NCBI GenBank assembly: GCA_041484525.1
Contig: JBGPHT010000004.1
Coordinates: 1-64,000 of the forward strand
DNA: 64,000 nucleotides
Direction of reading: 5' to 3'
Source: JBGPHT01 sp041484525
GTDB lineage: Bacteria; Acidobacteriota; Terriglobia; Bryobacterales; Bryobacteraceae
Shown in pieces: positions 1-8,105 of this stretch (within the stretch, counting starts at the first letter, position 1; each line of letters begins with the position of its first letter). The notes beneath the pieces are model-generated. The model saw only the letters and a list, made by a program, of their open reading frames with translations. It made no database searches and was not told where the DNA came from. Made by a program: the position numbers and the translations under genes.

Positions 1-85
1 CGTAGCGGGATTCTTCCGACCGGCGAATCTCATCCTGCAATCCGAGGATGATCGTAGCCGAGTCTGCAATGGTGAGAGGTCTCAT
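1..85 (-). CDS. N-terminal fragment of an IS630-like helix-turn-helix transposase (runs off left edge)
   Basis: An ATG at 85-83 opens a reading frame that leaves the window at position 1. The visible 28 residues begin MRPLTIADSATIILGLQDE and continue with IRRSEESRY. This opening resembles the N-terminus of winged-helix proteins related to IS630-family transposases, where a DNA-binding region follows. Only the start is present, so neither the DDE catalytic domain nor inverted repeats can be checked. The assignment rests on recognition of the N-terminal style and is tentative. Confidence 0.45.
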   Translation of the reverse strand, partial: MRPLTIADSATIILGLQDEIRRSEESRY

Positions 86-148
86 GTTTCGATGAGAACA
101 CATCGCCACAACATGCGCAATTACTTATGTCGCAGTGTTTTGATGGTC

Positions 149-400
149 TCACCGGGAACGGAAGGCGCGCCCCACCAGAAAACCGGCGGCCACCGCGACC
201 ATGATCGAAATGCCCGGCCGTCGGCGAACCAGCCGGGTCACTTGCGCGGCCGCGCCTTTGATCGAGTGCTCCAGCAGGTCACTGCTAGCCCGGCGCATCG
301 CGCGGGTAGTGCGTATCTTCTGAGCCAGCGATTCGAGGAGACGTACCGAAGTCTCGCGGGACCTCTCCAGTTCAGCGTCGAGGGCGGGGTCGTCAGCCAT
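149..400 (-). CDS. small membrane-anchored protein, DUF883/ElaB-like
   Basis: The 83-aa product has a charged, helical N-terminal part (residues 1-60, rich in Arg, Glu and Ser) and one hydrophobic segment near the C-terminus (about residues 63-79). It ends in VGRAFRSR. This layout, an amphipathic helix followed by a C-terminal anchor with a Gly-x-x-x-Arg signature, recalls the DUF883 (ElaB/YqjD) family of inner-membrane proteins, some of which bind ribosomes. It lies downstream of nrdJ on the same strand with 55 bp between them. The family link is by architecture only and no catalytic motif is visible. Confidence 0.55.
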   Translation of the reverse strand: MADDPALDAELERSRETSVRLLESLAQKIRTTRAMRRASSDLLEHSIKGAAAQVTRLVRRRPGISIMVAVAAGFLVGRAFRSR

Positions 401-455
401 CGCTGATCACATGATACCGCCCGCCCTCCGGAGTGACTGGACGATTCGATGCCTC

Positions 456-3284
456 TTAGCTGCAGCCGCTGGTGCCGCCGCAATTTCCGCACTTGTAGCA
501 GCTTCCGTTGCGGGTCATGATGGAGCCGCACTCGGAGCACATCGGCGCATCGGCGGCGACTGGCGCGAACGGCAGGTTCTGCTGCGGGTCGGGTTCAGTG
601 GCACGCAAGGTCGCGGTCTCGCCGGCCTCGGTGATGGCGTATTCCGGTCCGAGGAACTTCGCGCCCAGCCAGCGGAACATGTAATCCATGATCGACTTGG
701 CGTAGGGGATTTGCTGGTTGCCGGTCCAGCCGCTGGGCTCGAACCGCACGTGGGCAAATTTGTCCACCAGGAATTTCAGCGGCACTCCGTATTGCAGGTT
801 GAAGCTCACCGCCGTTGCGAAGGCGTCCATCAGGCCGGAAATGGTCGAACCTTCCTTCGCCATGGTGATGAAGATTTCGCCCGGCGCGCCGTCGTCGTAC
901 ATCCCGACAGTAATGTAGCCCTCGTGGCCGCCGATCGAAAACTTGTGCGTGATGGAGCGGCGCTCGTCCGGCAGTTTCCGCCGCACAGGCCGGTAGACCA
1001 CCTTCTCGACGGGGGCTGCCGCGGCTGCTGCTGCGGCGGCGGTCGCTTTCTTCTCGCTCTTGCTGCCCGAGCCCGAGCTGAGCGGCTGCACCTTCTTCGA
1101 ATTGTCGCGGTAGATCGCCACCGCCTTCAGTCCGAGCTTCCAGCTCTCGCTGTAGGCGGTCATGATGTCTTCCACGGTGGATTCCTCGGGCATGTTGATG
1201 GTCTTCGAAATCGCCCCCGAGATGAACGGCTGCACCGCGGCCATCATGCGGACGTGGCCCATGTAGTGGATCGAGCGCGCCCCGTTCTGCGGCCGGAAAC
1301 TGCAATCGAACACCGGCAGGTGCTCCGGCTTCAGGTGCGGCGCGTCTTCGATCGTGCCGGTGGCGTCGATGTGGCTGACAATCTGCTCCACCTGCTCGGG
1401 CGTGTAGCCCAGTTTGATCAGCGCCTGCGGCACCGTGTTGTTGACGATCTTGATCACGCCGCCGCCTACCAGCTTCTTGTATTTGACGAGGGCCAAGTCG
1501 GGCTCGATGCCGGTGGTGTCGCAATCCATCATGAACCCGATGGTCCCGGTGGGCGCAATCACCGTCACCTGCGCGTTGCGGTAGCCGGAGCGCTTACCGG
1601 ATTCGTAGGCGTCGTTCCAGCACTGCTGCGCGCCCTCGTAGAGAGCCGCCGTCACGTTGTGGCGGTTGATGCGGCCCACCGAATCGCGGTGCATCCGCAT
1701 CACTTCGAGGAACGGCTGCTCGTTGACCGCGTAGCCCGGGAACGGTCCCACGGCTTCGGCGATGCGCGAACTGGTGAGATACGCCTGGCCGCACATCACG
1801 GCCGTAATGGCGCCGGCGTAGTCGCGGCCCTGGTCGCTGTCGTAGGGGATGCCCATCGACATCAGCAGGGCGCCGAGATTGGCGAAGCCCAGGCCGAGCG
1901 GGCGGAAGTTGTGCGAGTTCTCGCCGATCTTCTGCGTGGGATAGCTGGCATTATCGACGATGATCTCCTGCGCCATGATCATCGTATCCACGGCGTGGCG
2001 GAAGGCCTCGACGTCGAACTGCCCGTCGGGCCCCACGAACTTCATCAGGTTGAGCGATGAGAGATTGCACGCCGAATCGTCCAGGAACATGTACTCGGAG
2101 CAAGGGTTCGAGGCGTTGATGCGCGCCGTGTTGCGGCACGGGTGCCAGCGGTTCACGGTGGTGTCGAACTGCATGCCGGGGTCGCCGCACTGGTGCGTGG
2201 CTTCGGCGATCTGCCGCATGATGTCGCGCGCTTTGTAACGGTTCGCCGGCTGTCCGGTGTGGACCGCTTTCGTCCACCAGTCGCCATCCCGCACCACGGC
2301 TTCCATGAAGTCGTCGGTGGCACGGACGGAATTGTTGGCGTTCTGGAAGAAGATAGAGCCGTAGGCTTCGCCGTCCAGCGAGGAATCGTAACCCGCCTCC
2401 ACCAGCGTGTAGGCCTTTTTCTCTTCCTTCGCCTTGCACCAGATAAACTTTTCGATGTCCGGATGATCGGCGTTGAGGATGACCATTTTGGCGGCGCGCC
2501 GCGTTTTGCCGCCGGATTTGATTACGCCGGCGAACGCGTCGAAGCCCTTCATAAAGGATAGAGGTCCGGAAGCCCGGCCGCCGCCCGACAGCACCGCGTC
2601 CTCTTCGCGCAGCGCGGAGAGGTTGGTGCCCGTGCCCGAGCCCCACTTGAACAGCATGCCCTCGGTCTTAGCCAAGTCGAGGATCGATTCCAGCGAATCC
2701 TTCACCGAAACGATGAAGCAGGCGGAGCATTGCGGCCGCAGCACCCCCGATTCGAGTTTGTTGATGCGGTCGGCGGCCTCGTCATAGATCCAGCCGTAGC
2801 CGCGAGTCTCCTTGACCCCGACGTTGAACCAGACGGGCGAGTTGAAACACGCCTTCTGGGTGAGCATCAGGTGTGCCAGCTCGAAGCGGAAGTTTTCGCC
2901 GTCCTGGGCGGTCTTGAAGTAGCCGTCCTTCTTCCCCCACTCCGCGATGGTGTCTACCACCCGCTGCACCAGTTGGGCCACGCTGCCCTCGCGCTCCGGG
3001 GACCCGAGCTTGCCGTAGAAATACTTGCTGGCGACGATATTGGTGGCGGTCTGGGACCAGTCCACCGGAACTTCTATGTCTCGTTGTTCGAAGATAACAG
3101 AGCCTTTATCATTACCGATCGACGCGGTACGGGTCTCCCATTGAATTTCATCGTATGGGGTTTTACCGGGCTCCAGACGGGCCGTGAAATGGCGCGGAAA
3201 GGGTACTCCCGATCTCGGTTTCGCCGTAGTTTTGGTCTTCAATGCTTCTATTCTCGCGCTAAGGTCCACGGAAAGCTGGCCCAT
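456..3284 (-). CDS. nrdJ: adenosylcobalamin-dependent (class II) ribonucleotide reductase
   Basis: The 942-aa protein reduces ribonucleotides to deoxyribonucleotides using adenosylcobalamin, in the cytoplasm. The class II alpha-subunit core is clear: QKACFNSPVWFNVG near residues 143-156, the first active-site cysteine region QCSACFI near 183, NPCSEYMFLDDSACNLSSLN near 390 and APTGTIGFMMDCDTTGIEPD near 590. An Ala-rich stretch (about 760-775) precedes a C-terminal module. The protein ends in a cysteine-rich tail (CSECG, CYKCGNCGG, GCS) typical of long NrdJ proteins and probably used for thiol relay. Length matches the family. The ATG at 3284 follows AAGGAGG at good spacing. A promoter and NrdR-like box lie upstream. 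Confidence 0.97.
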   Translation of the reverse strand: MGQLSVDLSARIEALKTKTTAKPRSGVPFPRHFTARLEPGKTPYDEIQWETRTASIGNDKGSVIFEQRDIEVPVDWSQTATNIVASKYFYGKLGSPEREGSVAQLVQRVVDTIAEWGKKDGYFKTAQDGENFRFELAHLMLTQKACFNSPVWFNVGVKETRGYGWIYDEAADRINKLESGVLRPQCSACFIVSVKDSLESILDLAKTEGMLFKWGSGTGTNLSALREEDAVLSGGGRASGPLSFMKGFDAFAGVIKSGGKTRRAAKMVILNADHPDIEKFIWCKAKEEKKAYTLVEAGYDSSLDGEAYGSIFFQNANNSVRATDDFMEAVVRDGDWWTKAVHTGQPANRYKARDIMRQIAEATHQCGDPGMQFDTTVNRWHPCRNTARINASNPCSEYMFLDDSACNLSSLNLMKFVGPDGQFDVEAFRHAVDTMIMAQEIIVDNASYPTQKIGENSHNFRPLGLGFANLGALLMSMGIPYDSDQGRDYAGAITAVMCGQAYLTSSRIAEAVGPFPGYAVNEQPFLEVMRMHRDSVGRINRHNVTAALYEGAQQCWNDAYESGKRSGYRNAQVTVIAPTGTIGFMMDCDTTGIEPDLALVKYKKLVGGGVIKIVNNTVPQALIKLGYTPEQVEQIVSHIDATGTIEDAPHLKPEHLPVFDCSFRPQNGARSIHYMGHVRMMAAVQPFISGAISKTINMPEESTVEDIMTAYSESWKLGLKAVAIYRDNSKKVQPLSSGSGSKSEKKATAAAAAAAAAPVEKVVYRPVRRKLPDERRSITHKFSIGGHEGYITVGMYDDGAPGEIFITMAKEGSTISGLMDAFATAVSFNLQYGVPLKFLVDKFAHVRFEPSGWTGNQQIPYAKSIMDYMFRWLGAKFLGPEYAITEAGETATLRATEPDPQQNLPFAPVAADAPMCSECGSIMTRNGSCYKCGNCGGTSGCS

Positions 3285-3336
3285 TGTTGATTCCTCCTTG
3301 GGTTCCTGCGGTAGAAACGCCTCCGTAATCTTGCCC

Positions 3337-3365
3337 CAATATCTAGTATACCGTCAAGGATTATA
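3337..3365 (-). promoter_or_regulatory. candidate nrdJ promoter with NrdR-type operator
   Basis: Upstream of nrdJ the plus strand reads CAATATCTAG at 3337-3346. This matches nine of ten positions of the NrdR box core CWATATATWG. On the minus strand a TATAAT hexamer (3365-3360) lies just upstream of it, so the box would sit where a repressor blocks initiation. A second, poor half-match lies around 3359-3368. NrdR control of ribonucleotide reductase genes is well established; the site here is inferred from sequence alone. Confidence 0.4.
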
Positions 3366-3474
3366 TCTATATGCAGCGTGTTGGGGTTACAAGGAATGGG
3401 GCTAATGCGAACAACCGGACCTGTCAAGCAGTGATTTGAGGTTTTTCACGGACCCCCGGCGCGGCAGGAATTCC

Positions 3475-3921
3475 CTACGCTGCTCCCGCCGCCGGCAGCA
3501 GGGCCGCTGGCCGGCTCGGGCGCTTCGGTTGCGCCTCATAATGGCGACGCGCGGAGGCCACAACGCGCTCCACTTCGTCGCGCTCGAAGGGTTGCGGAAG
3601 GACGTCATAGCCGCCGATGTTCAGCACCTCAGCCCAAAGATAGTCGTCAGCCAAGTGCGAGGTCACGATCAACTGCGGCGGGTGCGCCAGGCGCCGGAGA
3701 TCGCTCAGTATCCGCTGCCAGTTCCATTTCGGCGTGCGGCTCTCGGCAATCACCACCTGCACCGGACTGCGCTCCAGGAACTGCATCGCCCGCCGCGGCC
3801 CGCGCGCTTCGAAGAGGCGCCAGCCGGGCTTGCGGAACACGTCGTGGAGCAGGAGACGGTCGCTTTCATAGTCGCCCACCAGTAAGGCGGACACGGAATT
3901 CTCGCGCGTAGCATCGTTCAT
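3475..3921 (-). CDS. degenerate response-regulator receiver protein (pseudo-receiver)
   Basis: The 148-aa product has the length and pattern of a stand-alone receiver domain, with SALLVGDYESDRLLLHDVF at the start of the fold. At the phosphoacceptor strand it reads VVIAESRTP, so Glu stands where the conserved Asp should be. The conserved Lys near the end is Gln (LPQPFERDEV). It is therefore probably not phosphorylated in the usual way. The C-terminus is a basic and Ala/Pro-rich tail. I chose the ATG at 3921 because GAGGAG lies 8 nt upstream; a longer frame to 3990 has no such site. It is transcribed away from the permease gene. Its target is unknown. Confidence 0.75.
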   Translation of the reverse strand: MNDATRENSVSALLVGDYESDRLLLHDVFRKPGWRLFEARGPRRAMQFLERSPVQVVIAESRTPKWNWQRILSDLRRLAHPPQLIVTSHLADDYLWAEVLNIGGYDVLPQPFERDEVERVVASARRHYEAQPKRPSRPAALLPAAGAA

Positions 3922-4137
3922 AGACACGACTCCTCGCGACGTTTCAAACCGCCAACAGAGGGGGTTCAGGACTGGAAGGGCGCTCGCCACAAAGCCCTGA
4001 ATTCAGCTTACCCGGGCCGGCTGGTTGGCACAACCGTCAGCGGGCGCCGTCGGTGCTCAACAACACGGCCCCCAAGCGGTGGAATGTGCATGCGAAACAA
4101 TCGCTACCCGGATGGCGGTATACTGCGTCCAATCGAC

Positions 4138-6582
4138 ATGATCCTGTGGAGCGACTGCCGGTTTGCCATCCGTCAACTTCGCAAGAGCCCGGGCTTCACC
4201 CTGACGGTGCTCGCCACTCTCGGACTTTGCATCGGCGCCAACACCGCCATCTATAGCGTCCTCGACGCCGTCCTGCTGCGAGCGGTGCCCTATCCGCAAC
4301 CGGAGCGGCTGGCGGTGGTGGCGTCCGTCCAGTTGTCGAATGGAAAGCAGGAGCTCGACACCAGCCAGGCGGGCATGCAATTCGAAACCGTGCGGGACGG
4401 CGCGCGCGCCATCGACGTGGCGGCCTGGGCGCCGTACAACGGGGCGAATTTTGCGGGCTTGGGTCACCTGGAGTACGTGCAGCAGCAGCGGGTTTCGACC
4501 GGATACTTCCGCGTGCTGGGCGTTCCGCCGCAATACGGTCGAGAGTTCGCGCCTGCCGAGGACGTGGCTGGCGGCGCCGCGGTCGCGGTGCTCAGCTACG
4601 ACTTCTGGCAGCGCATTTTCCATGGCGACGCCGGCGCGCTGGGCCGCGCCATCAACCTGCGGGGCGAGCCGTACACCGTGATCGGCATCATGCCGCGCCA
4701 GTTTCGCAGCGACGCGCCGATCGATGTCTGGACGCCCCTGCGCCCGTCGCGCACGGGCGAAGGCAGCGGGAACAACTACGGCGTGATCGCGCGCTTGCGG
4801 CCGGGCGTCAACTGGGCCGAGGCATCGGAACAGGTGAAAGCGCTCAGCCGCGGCATCTTCGAGAGCCCCGCGTTCCCGTACTCGCGCAACACCATCGGTT
4901 TCGAAGAGCGCTTGATTCCGCTGCAAAAGGGCTTCACCGACGACTCACGCACGGAGCTGCTGCTGACCTGGGGCGCCGTGCTGGTGGTGCTGCTGATCGG
5001 CTGCGTGAACATCGCGGGCCTGCTGCTGGCGCGCTCGGCGGCGCGCAGCCGGGAGATCGCGACGCGCCTGGCGCTGGGCGGCGGCCGCGGAGCCATCGTG
5101 CGGCAACTGCTGGTGGAGAGCCTGGTGCTCGCGCTTGGCGGCTGCATAGTCGGCGTCGGACTGGGCCTCTTCGCCATCCGCTGGCTCAAGCAATTGGGCG
5201 CGGACCGCTTCGAGCTGTGGCACCCCATCGCGCTCGATGCGCGCGTGCTGGCCGCGATGTTCGCCATCGCCGTCGTCACCAGCGTGCTGTTCGGACTGGC
5301 GCCGGCGGTCTCGACCAGCCGCCTGGATATCCGCGCAGTGCTGGTGGAGGGCGGACGCGGCGTGGCCGGGACGCGCCGGCGCTGGCCGCGGCACGCGCTG
5401 GTGGCGGCCGAAGTCGCGCTCAGCCTGGTGCTGCTGGTCGGCGCCGGTCTAATGGTGCGGACGCTGGCTTATCTGAACGGACTGAATCCGGGGTTCGATC
5501 CTCACAACGTCATCACCGCCCAGGCCTCGCTGCAGGACGCGCGCTATCAGACGGCGAAAGCGGTCAGCCGGTTGTATGCAGGCAGCCTGGCGCAGATCCG
5601 GCGAATTCCGGGCGTGGATTCGGCGGCGGTGGCACTGACGCTCCCCTATGAGCGGCCGCTCAACTATGGGGTGGGCGTGCTCGACGGCACGATGGCGGAT
5701 AAGAGGTCATGGTCCCGCGAGGTGGTCTACGTGACGCCCGGCTATTTCGAAACCATGCGCATTCCGATCCTGCAGGGCAACGCCATCCGGGATGCCGATA
5801 CGGCCGAGAGCGCCAAGGTCGCGATGGTCAGCCAATCGTTCGCGCGGAAGTTCTTCGTCAATGGGGATGCGGTGGGGCATCACGTGTCGCTCGATCGAAT
5901 TCCGCGCGAGATTATCGGCATCGTGGGCGACGTGGAGCAGCACAGCGGGCTCGGCGATTTCGGACCGCTCTCGATCGATCCCACGGTCTATGTCCCCGTC
6001 ACCCAGGTCAGCGACGGTTTCGTGCAGGTGATCCATACATGGTTCCCGCCGAAATGGGTGGTCCGCACCAACCGGCCGATCGGCAACCTGACGGCGCAGT
6101 TGCAGAATGCGGTGGCGAGTGTCGATCCGCTTCTGCCGCTGGCGAAATTCCGGACCATCGACCAGCTTCAGACGGGCATCACCAGCGGCCAGCGGTATCA
6201 TGCCGCGCTCTTTTCGATCCTGGGCGGCCTGGCGCTGCTGCTGGCGGCGATCGGCCTCTACGGGCTGATTTCCCAATCCATCACCGAGCGCACGCATGAG
6301 CTGGGTGTGCGGATGGCGTTAGGCGCCACCGTGCCGCAGGCAGTGGCGGCGATGGTCCGGCCGGGAGTGCTGTTGGCGGCGATCGGCGTGGCTGCGGGCT
6401 ACGTGTTATCGCGCATCGCCGTGAAGTGGATGGAGCACATGGTGTGGGGCGTGCGTCCGACGGACCCAATGACATTCGTGGGCGCCGCCGCGATTCTGCT
6501 GCTGGTGGCGGTGGTGGCGAGCCTGGTCCCGGCGCGCCGCATCCTGCGCCTGGATCCCGCCGAAACGCTGCGCGACCAATAG
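4138..6582 (+). CDS. MacB/FtsX-like ABC permease, acidobacterial ADOP family
   Basis: The 814-aa protein has a MacB_PCD periplasmic domain and FtsX domains arranged twice. It begins MILWSDCRFAIRQLRKSPGF with a first membrane segment around residues 20-42. A first FtsX block lies around residues 270-400 and a second near the C-terminus (about 680-810). The opening matches ADOP proteins, large permeases that are abundant in Acidobacteria and often not next to an ATPase gene; none is adjacent here. Substrate is unknown. The ATG at 4138 was chosen over one at 4084 because the shorter form matches the family start, although neither has a strong ribosome-binding site. Confidence 0.88.
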   Translation: MILWSDCRFAIRQLRKSPGFTLTVLATLGLCIGANTAIYSVLDAVLLRAVPYPQPERLAVVASVQLSNGKQELDTSQAGMQFETVRDGARAIDVAAWAPYNGANFAGLGHLEYVQQQRVSTGYFRVLGVPPQYGREFAPAEDVAGGAAVAVLSYDFWQRIFHGDAGALGRAINLRGEPYTVIGIMPRQFRSDAPIDVWTPLRPSRTGEGSGNNYGVIARLRPGVNWAEASEQVKALSRGIFESPAFPYSRNTIGFEERLIPLQKGFTDDSRTELLLTWGAVLVVLLIGCVNIAGLLLARSAARSREIATRLALGGGRGAIVRQLLVESLVLALGGCIVGVGLGLFAIRWLKQLGADRFELWHPIALDARVLAAMFAIAVVTSVLFGLAPAVSTSRLDIRAVLVEGGRGVAGTRRRWPRHALVAAEVALSLVLLVGAGLMVRTLAYLNGLNPGFDPHNVITAQASLQDARYQTAKAVSRLYAGSLAQIRRIPGVDSAAVALTLPYERPLNYGVGVLDGTMADKRSWSREVVYVTPGYFETMRIPILQGNAIRDADTAESAKVAMVSQSFARKFFVNGDAVGHHVSLDRIPREIIGIVGDVEQHSGLGDFGPLSIDPTVYVPVTQVSDGFVQVIHTWFPPKWVVRTNRPIGNLTAQLQNAVASVDPLLPLAKFRTIDQLQTGITSGQRYHAALFSILGGLALLLAAIGLYGLISQSITERTHELGVRMALGATVPQAVAAMVRPGVLLAAIGVAAGYVLSRIAVKWMEHMVWGVRPTDPMTFVGAAAILLLVAVVASLVPARRILRLDPAETLRDQ

Positions 6583-6592
6583 CGCCGAACCT

Positions 6593-7258
6593 CTACCAGG
6601 TGTTGGCGCCGCTCCACACTTCCGGGATCGTCTTAATAAGGATGGACGCGTAGAGCCGCAGCGATCGGCCGCGCACCAGTTGCAGGTCGAGCCGGCGGCG
6701 CTCTGCGTACGTCAGGCGGTTGCGCCCGGAGATCTGCCACAGCCCCGCGATCCCGGGCCGCACCTGGAGTACTTCTTCGGTTGCCGAACCGTAATAGCGG
6801 CGCAGTTCCGCCGCCGTGACCGGACGCGGGCCCACCAACGACATCTCGCCGCGAATGACGTGCCAGAGTTGCGGAATCTCATCGATCGAGTGCCGCCGGC
6901 AAAAGCGCGCGAACCGATTGGAGACGCGCGGGTCGCCGGCCTGCTTGCGCTGCGGACCGGCTTCGTCGTCCACGTATTCGATCCAGCCGTCGCTCCGCCC
7001 CTCGCCGTCCCACATAGTACGAAGCTTCAACATCCAGAGGCCGGTGCCCCGCCATCCAACTCGCCGGTGGGCGATGAGGGGCGTGCGTCCCGACATCAAG
7101 CAAAGCGCCGCCGCGCTAGCTGCCACGAACGGAGCCAGTGCGGCCAGCAGACAGGCGGACGCAATCCGCTCGCCTATTGCCACGGCTTGCCAGGTGAAAT
7201 CCTCGGCGGGCGCGGTTTCGCGCAGAATGGGAATGGTTGCCAAGCAGGGTACCCACAA
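6593..7258 (-). CDS. bacterial sugar transferase (undecaprenyl-phosphate phosphosugar transferase)
   Basis: The 221-aa protein belongs to the family that moves a sugar-1-phosphate from a nucleotide sugar to undecaprenyl phosphate at the inner membrane, the first step of exopolysaccharide or O-antigen assembly. Diagnostic motifs are present: LKLRTM, RRHSIDEIPQLWHVIRGEMS, LVGPRPV and PGIAGLWQISGRN. One membrane segment lies near residues 30-55. The large N-terminal multi-membrane domain of WbaP/WcaJ proteins is absent, so this is the short PglC/EpsL-like form. It is convergent with the ADOP gene (10 bp gap) and divergent from the two-component genes. No other polysaccharide genes adjoin it, though a glycosyltransferase lies 9 kb away. 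Confidence 0.9.
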   Translation of the reverse strand: MWVPCLATIPILRETAPAEDFTWQAVAIGERIASACLLAALAPFVAASAAALCLMSGRTPLIAHRRVGWRGTGLWMLKLRTMWDGEGRSDGWIEYVDDEAGPQRKQAGDPRVSNRFARFCRRHSIDEIPQLWHVIRGEMSLVGPRPVTAAELRRYYGSATEEVLQVRPGIAGLWQISGRNRLTYAERRRLDLQLVRGRSLRLYASILIKTIPEVWSGANTW

Positions 7259-7375
7259 ACGATCTTACCGGGCGATCTTCCCGCCTCATGTGCCCACCTT
7301 GTAAACGATTTGTGAAATCCGCATTGCCCCGTCCGCGTGAATTTCGAGGTTGTGTAGCCTGTCACCGAAACTCAC

Positions 7376-7395
7376 GTTCATTGTGTGTTCATGTG
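7376..7395 (+). promoter_or_regulatory. direct-repeat candidate operator upstream of the two-component genes
   Basis: The sequence GTTCATTGTG (7376-7385) is followed at once by a second copy of the half-site, GTTCATGTG (7387-7395). The repeat spacing of 11 bp is one DNA turn, as OmpR-family regulators prefer. A related sequence, GTTCATCTGTG, occurs at 9498-9508 just before the efflux operon. This suggests the adjacent response regulator controls both itself and the pump. The binding is inferred. Confidence 0.35.
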
Positions 7396-7415
7396 TAGTT
7401 GCGCAAAATGTAACA

Positions 7416-8105
7416 GTGCGCATTCTTCTGGTCGAAGACGAAGCCCGGGTCGCCGGCTTCATCGCCAAAGGACTGCGGGAACAGTCGTACGCGGTCGATA
7501 TCGCGCGCGACGGCGAGGAAGCCCTGTACCACGCCGCTATCAATCAGTACGACCTGGTCATCCTCGACCTCATGCTGCCCCTCAAGGATGGCAATGCCGT
7601 CTGCCGCGAATTGCGTAGTTCGGGCTTCGGCGCCCCCATCCTTATGTTGACCGCGCGCGATGCCGTGGACGATCGCGTGGCCGGCCTGGATTCCGGCGCC
7701 GACGACTACATGGCCAAGCCGTTCGACTTCAAGGAGCTGCTGGCGCGCCTGCGGGCCCTGGCGCGCCGCTCGAGCGGACTCCGGCCGAAGGTGCTGTGCG
7801 CGGCCGATCTCACACTCGATACTGGTAGCCATGCCGTCACCCGCGGAGGCCGCACCATGGTCCTCACCGCCAAGGAGTACGCGCTGCTCGAATTCCTGCT
7901 GATGAATCAGGGCCGGGTGGTGGGCCGCGAAGATATCGCGCAACACGTCTGGGATCAAGCCTTCGATCCGCTGACCAACATCATTGATGTATACATCAAG
8001 CGCTTGCGCGCTAAGCTCGATTCAGGTGCGGCTCCACGCCTGATCCACACGCGGCGCGGCGAGGGCTATATCCTTACCGACGTCCCGGGGGCCGCCGATG
8101 ATTAG
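7416..8105 (+). CDS. OmpR/PhoB-family response regulator
   Basis: The 229-aa protein has an N-terminal receiver domain (residues 1-115) with the acidic pair in LVEDEARV, phosphoacceptor Asp in LVILDLMLPLKDG and the switch Lys in MAKPFDFKELL. A C-terminal winged helix follows (about 130-225), ending IDVYIKRLRAKLD and HTRRGEGYIL. It is a DNA-binding transcription regulator. I set the start at the GTG at 7416, because the receiver fold begins VRILLVEDEA; an upstream start at 7350 adds an unrelated leader. It overlaps the kinase gene by 8 bp. The neighbouring efflux operon is the likely target. Confidence 0.93.
   Translation: MRILLVEDEARVAGFIAKGLREQSYAVDIARDGEEALYHAAINQYDLVILDLMLPLKDGNAVCRELRSSGFGAPILMLTARDAVDDRVAGLDSGADDYMAKPFDFKELLARLRALARRSSGLRPKVLCAADLTLDTGSHAVTRGGRTMVLTAKEYALLEFLLMNQGRVVGREDIAQHVWDQAFDPLTNIIDVYIKRLRAKLDSGAAPRLIHTRRGEGYILTDVPGAADD

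Noticed and set aside
411..2060. Long open frame antisense to nrdJ (549 codons)
   Set aside because: It lies opposite a certain nrdJ and its product is a His/Arg/Val-rich sequence with no domain; high GC keeps the frame open.
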